Source of the DNA: Rhynochetos jubatus
Lineage: Eukaryota > Chordata > Aves > Eurypygiformes > Rhynochetidae
Direction: 5' to 3'
Assembly: GCA_027574665.1 (NCBI GenBank)
Contig: CM050649.1
Location: 61,098,150-61,162,149, forward strand
Length of the DNA stretch: 64,000 bases
Below are positions 22,049-34,076 of this stretch, piece after piece. The translations under genes and the position numbers were made by a program. Each line of letters begins with the position of its first letter. The first letter of the stretch is position 1. The notes under the pieces were generated by a model. That model was given only the letters and a program-made list of their open reading frames with translations, made no database searches and had not been told where the DNA came from.

Positions 22049-22803
22049 TGTACTGGGATAGAGTTAGTCTTCCTCACAGTAGGTAGCATGACGCTATGTT
22101 TTGGGTTTGTACTGAGAAAAATATTGATAACATACTGATGTTTTAGTTGTTGCTAAGTAATGTTTATACTGAGGACATTTTCAGATTCTGACACCGCCTC
22201 TGTGTTCCCAACTTCTTGTAGAGGGAGGCGACACAGCCTGGACAGCTGAACCAAACTGACCAAAGGGACATTTCATGCCATCAAACATCATGCTCAGTAT
22301 ATAATTTGGGACAAAGTGGGACAAGTCTCTCTCTCTCTCTCATTGCCTCTCTCTCTGTCTCTCACGCTGGGGTCTGGCTTTTGGGGTCTGGGTTATGCTC
22401 TCTCAACTTCTGGATCTCTCTGCCTGGGGACTGGCTGGGCATCAGTTGGGAGGTGGTGATGGAGGTGAATATAATTGGTTTTCTTTTCCGTTATTTTTAT
22501 TACATATTACTATTAGTAGTGGCAATATTTTAATTACATATTATTAGTTTAATATAACATTACATATTATTAGTATAGTTATTAGTATATAGTATTAGTA
22601 TTATTGGGATTGTTAGTATTATTGGTATTGCTAGAATTATTATATAGTTATTTAATTTATTTTCTATTATTAAATTGTTCTTATGTCAACCCATGAGTTT
22701 TCTTGTCTTTTTCTATAATCCTTCTCCCCTTCCCATTGCAAGAAGGGGAGGTAAGCGGGAAGCTGTGTGGTACTTCGTTGATGACTGGGATTAAATATCA
22801 ACA
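22049..22803 (-). mobile_element. Solo ERV LTR, group A (left arm of inverted pair)
   Basis: The reverse complement begins TGTTGATATTTAATCCC and ends CTCTATCCCAGTACA, so the terminal block is shorter than in the other copies. It includes a TATA-like element (AGTATATAAT on the plus strand near 22296), a (TC)n run at about 22327-22340 and an enlarged AT-rich block (22490-22650) with repeated TTACATATTATTAGT-like units. Its own flanks, GATAT on the left and TGTCT on the right, do not match each other. The left flank is the reverse complement of the left flank of the next LTR. Confidence 0.87.
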
Positions 22804-23130
22804 TGTCTGCTGTGCTGGTTGAGATGGCTCTAAAAGGAACGTTTCTGAGAGAACATTTTTCCACAGATCTTATATTGGAATGGTTTGATGCCTGCATGTG
22901 CCAGTGGAGAAAGTTTTTCTGACAGAATGACTTGCCACAGAGAATGCACATAAATAGTTTATGCATCTTTGAGTAATTAGCATAGTTTTCTAGATGCCAA
23001 AATAATCCTGTATGTTACATTTCCCAAGTATAGATATTTACATCTGGCATTGCCATTTATATAACTTAGCGAATAATGGAGAGACAGAGGACACCTAAGA
23101 TGTAAATCAGCATTCCCTAAAGTAGATATC
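22804..23130. other. Spacer between inverted LTRs
   Basis: This 327-bp unassigned sequence separates two head-to-head group A LTRs. The minus-strand frame 22670-22966 is partly LTR and shows no domain I would trust. Confidence 0.6.
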
Positions 23131-23892
23131 TGTTGTGGTTTAACCCCAACCAGCAACTAAGTACCACACAGCTGCTCGCTCACCTCCCCTGCTCACCCAG
23201 TGGGATTGAGAGGACAATCGGAGGAAAAGACAAGGAAATCTGTGGGTTGAGATAAGAACAATATAATAATTGAATAATAAATTAAATTTAATAATTATAC
23301 AAACAACACTAACAATGTTAATAATACTAAGAATACTTCTTTTACTAACATTACTAGTGATAATTTGTAATGAAAATAATACTACTACATAATAATAACA
23401 AAAATAATAGAAAATAAAACAAATTATACATCTGCTCACCACCTGCTGACCAACACCCAGCCAGTTCCCAAGTAGTGAGGGCCACGGCCCAAGAGCTAGA
23501 ACCCAAGAACCAGGCCAAGCCCGAGAAAGATTGTGCCAGAGCCAGAGCGAGCCCTGATAAATGAGAGAGAGGAGGAGAGAGAGAGAACGTGATTCCTGGC
23601 ATACTCCCAACTTAAATATCTAGCATGTTATCTTATGGAATGATATATCCCTTTCTTCAATTTGGATCAGCTGTCTAGGCTGTGTCCCCTCCCAGCTTCT
23701 TGTAGAGAAGAAGCTGGAAACACAGGTGCAGTATCAGTACCTGAAAAAGTCCTTAACCTTATGTAAACATTGCTTAGCAACAACTAAAAACATTAGTATG
23801 TGATTGATATTCTTCTCAACACAAATCCAAGACATAGCGTCATGCTAGCTACTGTGGGGAAAATTAACTCTATCCCAACCTAAACCAGCACA
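23131..23892 (+). mobile_element. Solo ERV LTR, group A (right arm of inverted pair)
   Basis: This 762-bp element starts TGTTGTGGTTTAACCCCAAC and ends CTAAACCAGCACA, both canonical for the group. The interior shows the AT-rich block (about 23255-23425), an AGAGCTAGAACCCAAGAACC region and the CCCAGCTTCTTGTAGAGAAG block. Flanks are ATATC (left) and GGTGA (right), with no matching target duplication of its own. Overlapping minus-strand frames (23140-23610 and 23354-23602) are LTR antisense. Confidence 0.92.
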
Positions 23893-24344
23893 GGTGACAA
23901 ACCCCATAAATGTCATCACAGTGGCATGGTTTTTTGTACATAAACTCAGTTTTGAAAAAACATCCTCTTCAACAGCAACATGGTAAAAATATCTGGCAGT
24001 GAAATCCAGTAGGAATGGAAGTAATTGGAGGAAAAAAGAAAGATATGAGGAATCTTGCATTAGTTTTTTATTGAAAACAAAAGCAATTATGGTAAGTGGA
24101 TTTTTTTTTTTTTTTTTTTTAATTTGGAACCAGATTTTTGTTTTCCTTTCCTAGTCTATTATTTCCTGAATTATCTGTTTTCTTTTTTCCTAAAGGACAT
24201 TTTTTCCATGTAATGTGTGCACTCTCTTTTGTGATAGATACATTTCAGTATTTAAAAAATCTTGCCTTTAGCATAAGTGTGTACAGTGATATAACAGTTA
24301 ATTTCTTTCCCAGGCTGGCAAAACCACATTAGGCCGACCCTCAG

Positions 24345-24489
24345 AAGCATTACTACTGTGGTACCTCATCCTTCCAATTTATTACCATAGACTTTGACTT
24401 CAGGATGGTGGTTCGTTCATCAGAAGGTCAACACCAGAAAGATGAATGTGCCTATACTGAGCTTTGCCACACCAAATTCACATATGCAG
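24345..24489 (+). other. Exon-like open segment bounded by splice-like sites
   Basis: A frame of 48 codons plus one base stays open from an acceptor-like CCCTCAG (ending 24344) to GCAG|GTGGGT at 24489/24490. A second acceptor-like site, TTTCTTTCCCAG, ends at 24313, but the same frame has a TAG between the two. The deduced peptide contains HYYCGTSSFQFITIDFDFR and later DECAYTELCHTKFTYA, with spaced cysteines and aromatic/acidic positions. It looks more like an extracellular domain than random translation. I do not recognise the protein, and no partner exon was found nearby. It could be a true exon of a long-intron gene, a decayed exon or chance. Confidence 0.25.
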
Positions 24490-27285
24490 GTGGGTATAAA
24501 TCATTTTTCCAGCATCATATGTTGGGTTAATGGCACACTTTAAAGAGATATTCTGCTTTCACCAGGTGTTTCTCATGAGCCTGTAGTATTCTTGAAGGCA
24601 ATAACAAAACTTTGCATGACTTGTGTAATCCCTAATTGTTTATTGTAGTATGAAGTAGTTGCCACTGAGCAAAAATTAAAGACCTTAATTAATTAGGCAT
24701 AACTAAATAAATCTACCAGATACTGCCAGTGATGCTAATGTTCATAGTGTTTGAAGAATATGAATCAAAGTGAACACTCTTTGCACTTAGTTCTATCCTA
24801 AATCCGTGAGTGTCTCTATGCCACAGAATGAGTCAGAAGCCAAGGAGTGACAGGAATTTCTCTTTGTATATTAGTCCTGTAACCTTAAACTTTTAAGTAT
24901 ATTGAACAAACAATTCAGAACACTATATAAATTACATATTTTTTTACTGGAAAATACATACTGTGCAACAGATGATTGTTCAAACGTTACCTGATTGTTC
25001 TCTTCAGAGCATAATTTCAAGATTAATTCTATTCATCTGCTTTGGCAATTCAGCAATGAGTCATGTTCCCTTTGTCTGGCCTATGTTACTTAGGATTCCT
25101 CTCTGTATTAAAAAGGAACAATTTAGTTGCTAGAATCTTTGTAAGAGATATCTGCATCTCTTATTCAGCAAATAAAAAATATTAAGAAAAGTTATTGCTG
25201 TATGGTGGGAGGTAGTAGTTCCTTAATAGCACTATTCTAACTTCACTAGAGACCAAGTGAATGTCAAAAACTTCACTTTATTGTCAAATTCAGTTTCCTC
25301 ATCACTTCCTAAGATCCTAGGAAAATGTCAAGTAAATCCAACACAATTAGAAGTATCCTTGACTGAAAGGCCATGCTATTCTCCCTGAAGAAGTTATTAA
25401 AGGAACATTTTAGAGGCAGTTTGCTCGGTAGCTGTGGAGAATTGATAGCTTGTACTTCACATTTTCTTAAACTGGGAGGGGGGAGGGGAAAGAAAGAAAA
25501 TGAGAGAATTACTTTTGGCAATGAGAACCTGGAGACTGATGCCAGCAGCACACAACATGATATGGTTTCAGTATCAAAGCATGTTGCTTTATTCTGTAAT
25601 CCGTATTTAGGAAACTATTTGTGGCTAGGACACTAAACCATCAGTGTCACAGATACCCTTAATTCAACTGCTTAAATATGATCTTAAAATGTAAAAAAAA
25701 AAAAAAGAAGGAAGGTATTTTCCAACTCAATCTCTTTTGAAAAACTGTAGTTAATGGGTTTCCATATTTTTTTCCTTTTATAATTATTATAATGCCATAA
25801 TTCATATTAGATACATTCCTATGTGGTTTTCCTGAAGAATGTTGTGATTTAGGCTGTAATATTCTCTATTATAACAAGATATTTTTAAATCTAAGGTTTA
25901 GGTACCTTTATCCTTCCACCTAATATAATTCCTCTGAGTTGGGCATGTTATCTGGTATTCAAAGTAATGTCATATTATGTGTCATTACGTTGTTCTTAAT
26001 AAAAAGATGCAAATTCGGATCTGATATTTTCAGGGAAAATGAAGGAAAAAACAAACCAAACCATAAAACCCCGTCAACAACACCACCCCCTCCAAACACC
26101 TTTTAAAGCATAATGAAGGTATTTTATAGGCAAAAACTATCTTGATATCATATGGGCTGTATTTACTTCTTGGGTAGAGAACCTCTAAATAAGTTATTTT
26201 AACCTGCAATAAGATTAAAAAATAATCCATAATAGAGCATTGCTTCAATTCTCTGTAAACGTACTGTTGTATTCATGTGAATGGTCCTGTTTAATTTAGA
26301 TGAGCTATACACATAAGTAAAAGGAGTAAGAGCGTCTTTGATCTATGTTTAATTATTGACTAGAGGTAAATTCTAACAATAATATTAGTAACGAAAGTCA
26401 CATGATATTAATATATAAAAGTCTGTTATTAATATCCTTAAATAAAATACATTCCACACAAGTAAGAAATAGTACTGTATTAGCCTGACTGAAGACCACA
26501 GGTTGAATTATTAATTTGTAATATAAAACCATATTGGATAGAATTTTAAACCTGCTATTAAATACTTTATATCTTTTGTATGTTTTCTCCATCCTCTCTG
26601 TCTTCATTTCACAACCAAATTTTTTTGATAATAAAAAAAAAAAACCAAAACCACAAAAAATCCTCACTAAAATAACCAGAATATTATGAAGATTTTATTC
26701 AAATAAACTAATGTATCTCAATGTACATAGAATTACCATAGAATAATTTGGAAGTGATAGCACTGTGATAGAACTGTACATTTCTTTAATATATGCCACA
26801 TAAAAAGATGCCTAACCTTTCAATTTCTCTAAACCTATGTCTCATTTTTTTTTCACAAAAAACTCCCAAAACTGTGTCTCAGAGGAAAGATCATCTTTAT
26901 CATAGCTCACAAATCCTGTCTTTCCCAAACCATTTAATCATTTTTGAGCATGATTCTGTGACCAAGTTATTTGATGGAAGGCTGATCACTGTCAGTTCCT
27001 TAACAGAGATTACTGTCAGCATCAGATGAGGAATTAAAGATTTTCATTGGAGTTTACACTCCTAGGATCAAGACCCATTAAATCAAAAGCAGGTATGTGC
27101 AGATAAATATATGTGCACTCATGTATTTAATTCCATTGTGGTTACAGACTGATAGATAATCTTTACTAGCAGTGGAAATCTTCAAAAGAGTTACAATCTC
27201 ATAAGACCAAGATCTTCTCTACATTTATCATCATCATTCTTCCAGAAAACATCAAAATAAGTGAATTCCTAGTTCACTTATTGAA

Positions 27286-27290
27286 GCCCT
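27286..27290. repeat. Target-site duplication, left copy (GCCCT)
   Basis: GCCCT directly precedes the LTR and is repeated exactly at 27979-27983. Confidence 0.9.
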
Positions 27291-27978
27291 TGTTTTGGTT
27301 TAACTCCAGCTAGCAGCTAAGCACCATACAGCCGCTCACTCACCTCCTCCCTCCTCCAGTGGGACGGGTAGGAGAATTGGAGGGAAAAAAAGAAAACTCA
27401 TTGGTTGAGATAAGAATGATGGAATAATTGAAAATAAATGAAATAAAATAATTATACTAATAATACAAACAATACTAATAATACTAATATTACTTCTAAT
27501 AATATGTAAGGAAAATAATACTAACACTTTTAATTATAATATAATGTAATAAAAATAATGGAAAAGAAAACAAAGAATTCAGCTGCTCACCACTTACCAA
27601 TTGATGTCCAACCAGAGCCCAAGAGCCCTGAAAGCCAGCAGAACCAGACCCCCAAGAGATAGAACAAGCTAGAGCAAGACCCCTGGCCTACTTGCCACAA
27701 CCTATGTACTTAGCATGATGTTTTATGGAATGAAATATTCCTTTCATCTGACTAGATCAGTTTTCTGGGCTATGTCTCCTCCCAGCTTCTTGTAGAGAAA
27801 AATCTGGGAACACAGGAGCAATATCAGAAAGAGAGAAAGTCCTTGACTTGATATAAACATTGCTTGGCAACAACTAAAAACATAAGTATCAAAATACTTC
27901 TCAGCACAAGTCAAAAACGTAGCCTCATACTAGCTACTGTTGAGAAAAATTAACTCTGTCGCAACTAAAACCTGCACA
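27291..27978 (+). mobile_element. Solo ERV LTR, group A, with perfect 5-bp target duplication
   Basis: This 688-bp element starts TGTTTTGGTTTAACTCC and ends AAAACCTGCACA. The order of blocks is the same as at 23131: initial GCTCACTCACCTCC block, TTGGTTGAGATAAGAAT, AT-rich region, AGCATGATGTTTTATGGAAT, CCCAGCTTCTTGTAGAGAAA and AACTCTGTCGCAAC. The exact GCCCT on each side shows a simple insertion followed by LTR-LTR collapse, and a 5-bp duplication is typical of ERVL-like elements. The minus-strand frame 27336-27527 is antisense LTR. Confidence 0.95.
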
Positions 27979-27983
27979 GCCCT
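27979..27983. repeat. Target-site duplication, right copy (GCCCT)
   Basis: Exact repeat of 27286-27290. Confidence 0.9.
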
Positions 27984-29692
27984 ATAACATATATTTTTGG
28001 TGAAAAATTTCACTTAATAAGGCATATCTACTATATGTCATTTTCTTCCCAGATGTCTAGACTTCAAATTTTTCCTTTTTCTCTCTTTTCCCTCCTTCCT
28101 TTTCACTTGATTATTTTATATTTAATAACATTCTTTCTAACAGACTGAACCACAGTAGTATCTGTCACTTCAATAGTTCACTTCTTAAACAATTTCTCTC
28201 TAGTTTAATTATGGTTATTTCTCATGGTTGTGGGCAAGATAGCCCTATTTTATTATTATTATTATTATTTGTTAAGAAGTGGTTGGTTTGTGGTTGGTTT
28301 TCATTTCCTAAAATAAAAACTCTGAAAATTAAAAACTGTGGTCACCCTGTGCCTTTTTTAAAGTAAGACACAAAATACTGCTGCCTTGAATTGTTTATGA
28401 ATTGTATATTTATTGTCATATTGGATAAAAAGAGCAAAGCAAATCTTCCATAAGGGTCCACATAGCACAAGTTTTGATACTTGTGCTGGGTTTAATCAGG
28501 AAGATTTTGTGTGTCCCGTTGGCTTTAGCTGATCTTGGAGTGGAGACATCTCTGCATCAGCAATGATTCGTGCCATCAAAAGGCCAGCCACAGTTACATT
28601 TTAAATCTTAGACTATTTTTTGATGATATGCTAACAAGTTGCAAGGATCTAGCAAGTTGGCTAGTGTGTCTGACTGCAAATAAATTGGATCAAATTCCGT
28701 GGGAATATGTATGCCGTATTCAGTAATGCTCTAATGGAAATTATTGAGCTACCCTTGAGCTAGCAGATCCATTAGGACAGCACTGTACAGCACCACGTAC
28801 AGATATTCTAAGGTACCAGTAATAATTGAGACAGGCAAAATTTCCCTCCAAATGCCTATAAAATCATCCATCAGTTGTCATTATTTTTTTTCTGTTATAT
28901 TTTTATTTTGGCACTTAGTGGCATATATTTTAGACAGCCTGTGTAACACCTCATATATGGGCTCAAGCCTGGTAGCGGATAGTCTAAATCCATTAGTGTT
29001 AGTAGTGATCTGAAAATAATTTGAAAATAATAGAGAAAATGGTATCACATTAATACTGTAATAGTTCTGTTACCTTTTATATGGATACTGAAGTTTCACA
29101 ACTAAAATTGTATGCATATTCCTTTAATGATCACAGACTAGGAAAGGTAATCTTTTATTCATAAAATATGCATCAGATGACCATTTCTCTAATGACAACT
29201 CATTATCTATTTGAGGGTATCTTGAGTTTAAAATTCAAATTATAAGAAATTAAAATAAAAGCAATGATATTAGAGAAACTGTGACTTAATTTATGTGACA
29301 TCAAACCCTCAGTATTTGTGGAATGAAGTTGAAGTGGTATAATAGACAGTAAAACCTTGCTACTTCTTATGGTCAGTTTTAGAAAAAAATTCTGACATTC
29401 AATACTCAGAAGAGTATGACTCCAATTTGAAAAAAAGCTATGCATTTGTGGGGTTGGGGAGGGAGGGAGGGGGAAGTGTTGTTAATTTGGTTTTAAATGC
29501 AGCTATTTATTAAATAACCATAAAATATTTAGGTTTGAGTCCAATATTATGTTCATTGACTCCTGGTCAGATAACAGAAGGCTGACAAAATTATAATGAT
29601 GTGATTAAAGGACCTGTGTTAACTTTACTCAGTCCAGTGTCACTTTTCTGCATCCCTAGCTATAATACTCTTACAGCTATTTCATTGAGGTT

Positions 29693-29723
<31 letters not shown>

Positions 29724-30715
29724 CGGCACTGGGACTGTTGATTAATCCAGTTATTAAGGAACAAGATTTTGGGTTGTGCCTTGAAATGTAGAAATGGAAA
29801 CTTTTTTAACTCTCTTCTGTATTCTGCTCAATGTAGGGAATAAATTGGAGATTTTGATATGTAAACAGATAATTTAAATTTTATTTCATGCATGTGAAAG
29901 GTCATATGTCTATATAAGAATATCCAAATAACAAACTTTCCAAAAACTTCCAATGTAATAAAAAAACTTATGGCTAAGTACAGTCTAAGCTGGTTTTAAT
30001 TGTAACAGTACATATATTGCTGATTATCCTGAACTACACAAAACAAACTAAAAAACTGCTGTGGGTGTATTTAAAACACCCCAAGTTGCGGTAAGAAACA
30101 TAGTTTCAATTTCATTTTGTTGGCATGGAAATGATATATATATTTCGCAAATTGATGACACTATATTGTGTTGTAGTGTTTTCTTTTTAGGGGGTGATGT
30201 TTGCTTATTTAAGTGTGTGTGGGGTTTAGTATGTTAACACTAATAAAGACGTTTAGTCTATGTCTTAATATAATTTCTTCTCAACTCATTAAGAGAAATG
30301 TTAGTAAGGTCATAATTAACAATCTAACAGGAATTTTAGGTATTTTGTAGATATTTCAAAAGAAAGAAATGCTAAAAAGTAAATTTTTATCAGGGCATTG
30401 AACTGCATTCATTAAGAATGTTTCAGAGTCTGCCACCTTGAGCTTTTTATTAAAACGTAACAAAATATTTAAGCAAAAGGAAGTAACTTCACCAGATGAG
30501 AGTCAAAAAAATTGCAACAGTTACTTGCCAGTTCTTTGTCTTCTGAGATGGTGAACCTTCACTCAAATCCAAATCCAGTGGAGTAAGACTCAAACCAATA
30601 CACAAGTGCTGTAACAAGTGGGCTATCAAGAAAAAGGGTAAAAGAAGGACCATCATCTCAAATTCTGTAAAGTACAGAACTGTCTAAGACAAGTACCTCT
30701 TGGACAGTACATACG
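27984..30715. other. Unassigned AT-rich sequence
   Basis: No gene or repeat family is recognised. It includes an ATT-repeat near 28249-28269 and a 25-base poly-A at 29693-29717. The sequence near 28485 (TGTGCTGGGTTTAATCAGGA) slightly resembles an LTR end, but nothing follows it. Confidence 0.5.
29693..29717. repeat. Poly-A tract, 25 bases
   Basis: Uninterrupted A run without a recognisable retrosequence. Confidence 0.98.
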
Positions 30716-31536
30716 TGTTGGGTTTAGTCAGGAAAGAGTTAACTTTTCTTACAGTGGCTGGTATGAAGCTCTGTTCCTGGATTTACCTTGAGAGACTACT
30801 GATAAGGTGTTAGCTGGCACTGGGGAGTGCCTGCACCAATTTCAAGGTCTCTTCTGTTTCTGATACTGCAGCTGCATTCCCAACCCTCTCTCGCTACAGG
30901 TAGTGTGGGGGACACACAGTTTAGACAGCTAACCCAAACTAATGGAAGTATTTTATTCCATAGTGCGTCATGCTTGGTACATAGGCCGGGAGTGGGTTTG
31001 GAAGCCATTAAGCTCTCTCTCTCACTCGTACACTCTCTGACACACTAACTCTTTTGTTAGCTGCTTTGCTAAATCCTGTGCTGGCTCATTCATGAGGGAG
31101 TTGGTGGGTTTGTTTAGTTTTCCTGGTCATGCTGATAGGATTGGCTCAGAATCTGCTGCAATAGCTCTTGGGCTCTGGCCCTCAGGCTGTGCCTCAGGCT
31201 GCAATTGCTCTCGGGCTGTGGCTCTAGGGCTCTCTGGGTCTGTCTGACTCTCACTTCTCACACCTGGTTGTGCACTGGTCAGGAGCTGGTTAACAAGTCT
31301 GTCATAATTGTATCATATGTTTTATTTTCTATTATTTTAATTATTTATATTAGTAGTATTTGTATATATTAATTTAGATTCAATTAGTAAATAGCTCAAC
31401 CCATGTTGAGGTATCTCAATTTTACAAGCTTCCTTGTCGGTTTTTTTCCCTCCAATTCTTCCCCTTCACTGGAGGGGAGGGGTGACCTGTGAGAGCGGTT
31501 TCATGGTATTTTGCCAGCCAGAGTTAAACTCACACA
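30716..31536 (-). mobile_element. Solo ERV LTR, group A second subtype, full length
   Basis: This 821-bp element's reverse complement starts TGTGTGAGTTTAACTCTGGC and ends CTGACTAAACCCAACA. It carries the GC-richer diverged interior shared with 14360-14997, including GCCTGAGG/GAGAGC-type units and the AACTCCCTCATGAA stretch, plus an AT-rich block (31320-31400). Flanks ATACG (30711-30715) and ATAAG (31537-31541) match at 4 of 5 and fit a 5-bp target duplication. Frames 30796-31008 and 30827-31048 are LTR translations. Confidence 0.9.
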
Positions 31537-33479
31537 ATAAGGCAACATAACATTTCATTGCTTTTCCGAGGTCATTTAAAAATTAAGTATTGCAAAATTG
31601 ACCCTGTTTACTTTTGTAACTACATTAGCTTTTGCAGATTTTTAGCCACCTTACACTGTTCCTTAATTTGTTGAACATTTTCTAAGTTTCAAAACCTATG
31701 TTATAGACTTCTATAAAGCCTTCTCACCTGACAAAACTAATAAAATCCACTGTCAATGTTCAACTATATTGTATGCAACAAACTTAGCACTTCTTTGCCA
31801 TGATCTGAAGTACTCTTCAACCACCTTCAACTCTCTTCTCAATATGAAAAGTTGCAGTGATGATGATGGCACTGAGTAATGCTGTACAATGAGTCTGCCA
31901 TGATTACTGGGTTGCTGTTTGGGTTTTTATTTGTAGTTTAGGTGACGGCATCTGCTTGCTGAAGAGATTATGTGTTTATCATACCATTTATGTATGCACT
32001 TAACTTCAGAGAAGGGGCCTAATTTCCTGTTGACTGTAGTCACTGAGGTGATTTTCTTTTGTCAGAATGAAAATCAATGGGCTCACGCAGCACTACAAAT
32101 CAATTTATTCCATTTAGATTACAGTGCTTTTCTGTGCTTGATTGTGTGTAAACAGACTTCTCACTCAGAATACCTTACAATTCATCTAGAAATAGGAAGA
32201 AAAATTTCTTCTTTTTTTCTTTAATTTTTAAATCTTCTGCGTATTTTTTAAAAAGATAAAACTGCTGAAAACACAGAATGTTTCCCTCTGAGGTTTCAAA
32301 TCAAGACTTAGTTACAAATCAAGACTAAAGATTTGAAAATTTAAGGAGGAGAAAAGGGTTACTGGCAAAAAAATACGTCAGTATTTCTTACTTTACTATT
32401 ACACATTATTTTTTTAAGCTGCATTGGAACTAACTATTTTGACATGTTATTGTAGAAATTGTTGATGTAATGAATACATTCCTATGAAATATTTTTAAAA
32501 TATGGATTTAGTACATAGTTATAGAATATATGAAAAAGGTTTAATCATGTTTACTTATAATTTAAGAGAAAGTGCTAAATATTCATATAATAATATCAGT
32601 AAGTATATTTAATAGAGACAAAATATGTGAGATTGTCAGAACTGTGACATGATTATATATTGTGTACAAATATCAAGATTGTGTCATAAAGCTATATCAT
32701 AAGATGATCTGCTTTGCTTTTCCCTCATTCAGTGTATAACAGAATGAAGTAATAATAGAAATATTGACAAAGGAATGATAATGCAAAAAATATTAAAAAT
32801 AGTTATAATATTCATCATGTTATAACAATAATCTTATACTCTTAAAAATATATATTATTTTATAAAGGCTATATTTCTCCTGATTTGTTTCTTAACTTGA
32901 CAGAACAGGGATAAAATTCTTATGTCCTAAAAGAACATGTAAATTATAATGGCCTGAAGCAGTAATTTCTACAAGTGTAGGGGACAATATATTGAAGGTT
33001 GGAACTGTCAATAGATATACAATGAACTGGATCAAATGGATATTAATAAATGGGGATGTATTGCTCCAGGAAAGCCTGGACTCAATTCAATACAGTTTAT
33101 GAATTCAAAGTGAAACATTTTACATCCTTACATGTGCAAGCAGAAGTAGGAGAACAAATCTTGATTTCAATAATTTAGTAAAATACAACATCTCTCTTGG
33201 ACTGTAGCAAAGGCTTGAGGTCTACAGATCTGACTGAGGAGAGTGCTTTGATTTAAGGTATAAAAGGACAATAAAACCAGCACAAATGGAGGCAGCTAAC
33301 AGACACATCAGTATGTGGGCATGGAAAGGAGCTGCATACACTGCTGAAGGCAAAGCAACACTGACAAGTAAGGGTTGGTGTGCCACAGGTGACCATGTCC
33401 ACCAATTAATGTAACAACTAATGCCAGCACAGCATAACCATGCTGGAGGGAGGATGGGGAAACCCAGGCCTGGCACCAC
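31537..33479. other. Unassigned sequence
   Basis: AT-rich to about 33200, then more balanced. The last 190 bp could be 5'-ward CR1 sequence belonging to the next feature, but I cannot place it firmly. The 85-residue minus-strand frame (33222-33479) has no supporting evidence. Confidence 0.45.
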
Positions 33480-33660
33480 AGGACCACCCAGTGCCTCTCA
33501 TAGAGCTGGGGCTTGCAGAGCTGCTGTCCCTGCCTGAGGGAGCCTGGTCTGTCAATAGGCTAAGGAGCTGTGGCAAGTGGAGAGCAGATGGCACAGCATC
33601 AAGGGAGATCTAAATGAGACTAACAGGATCTTCTCTGAGGCCCTGCACAGAGGAGAGTTC
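33480..33660 (+). repeat. Probable CR1 LINE, ORF1-like region
   Basis: The stretch GCAGAGCTGCTGTCCCTGCC...GCATCAAGGGAGATCTAAATGAGAC resembles the end of CR1 ORF1 as I recall it. It is followed by LTR sequence and then by CR1 endonuclease sequence in the same orientation (34800-35742), which supports the assignment. Confidence 0.5.
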
Positions 33661-34076
33661 TGTTAAGGACCAAAACTATGAGCCCTGGGTTTAGGCTTTG
33701 GCCACAAGAAAATTGGAGATTCCCAGAGGCAAACGAAGGTGTATCCACACTAAGCAACTAACAATTTTCAATGCTTTATTGAGCAAATGTCAAAACTTCA
33801 CTCTTCATGACAATTCTCAAGAAGGAGAGGAAATGAGATAAAGAAAAAGACAGTGAAAGAGAATGAAAGATAGAGAAATAGAGATATCACCACCCTCGGT
33901 TCCAGCATTGTTTAGGCCTCCTGTAGCATGGATCCAAGGCAGTGGTGCTCCACTTGAGGAGGGGATTGGCTGTCTTTTATAGGGTCCAGTTTACCTAGGA
34001 CAGTCTCCCTAGGTGGAGTGTGATTAGTATACATGCACAAGTTGAGCTGGTGCATAAAGGAAGATGGGGGAAGATA
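33661..34076 (+). mobile_element. Probable ERVK-like LTR fragment (group C)
   Basis: It starts TGTTAAGGACCAAAACTATG and contains a TTTATTGAGCAAATGTC block, a purine-rich stretch (33820-33885), CACCACCCTCGGTTCCAGC and a TATA-like TTTATAGGG at 33976-33984. It shares the last two features with 3436-4310. Its 3' end is lost in group B LTR sequence. Confidence 0.5.

Larger units (their letters stand above)
23893..27290. other. Unassigned sequence with one exon-like segment
   Basis: It contains a 20-base T run (24101-24120), the exon-like segment at 24345-24489 and short A-runs (e.g. near 25693). No repeat family is recognised. Confidence 0.5.

Noticed and set aside
28485-28560. TGTGCTGGGTTTAATCAGGA, similar to the end of a group A LTR on the minus strand
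   Set aside because: The similarity stops after about 20 bases, and no LTR body follows.
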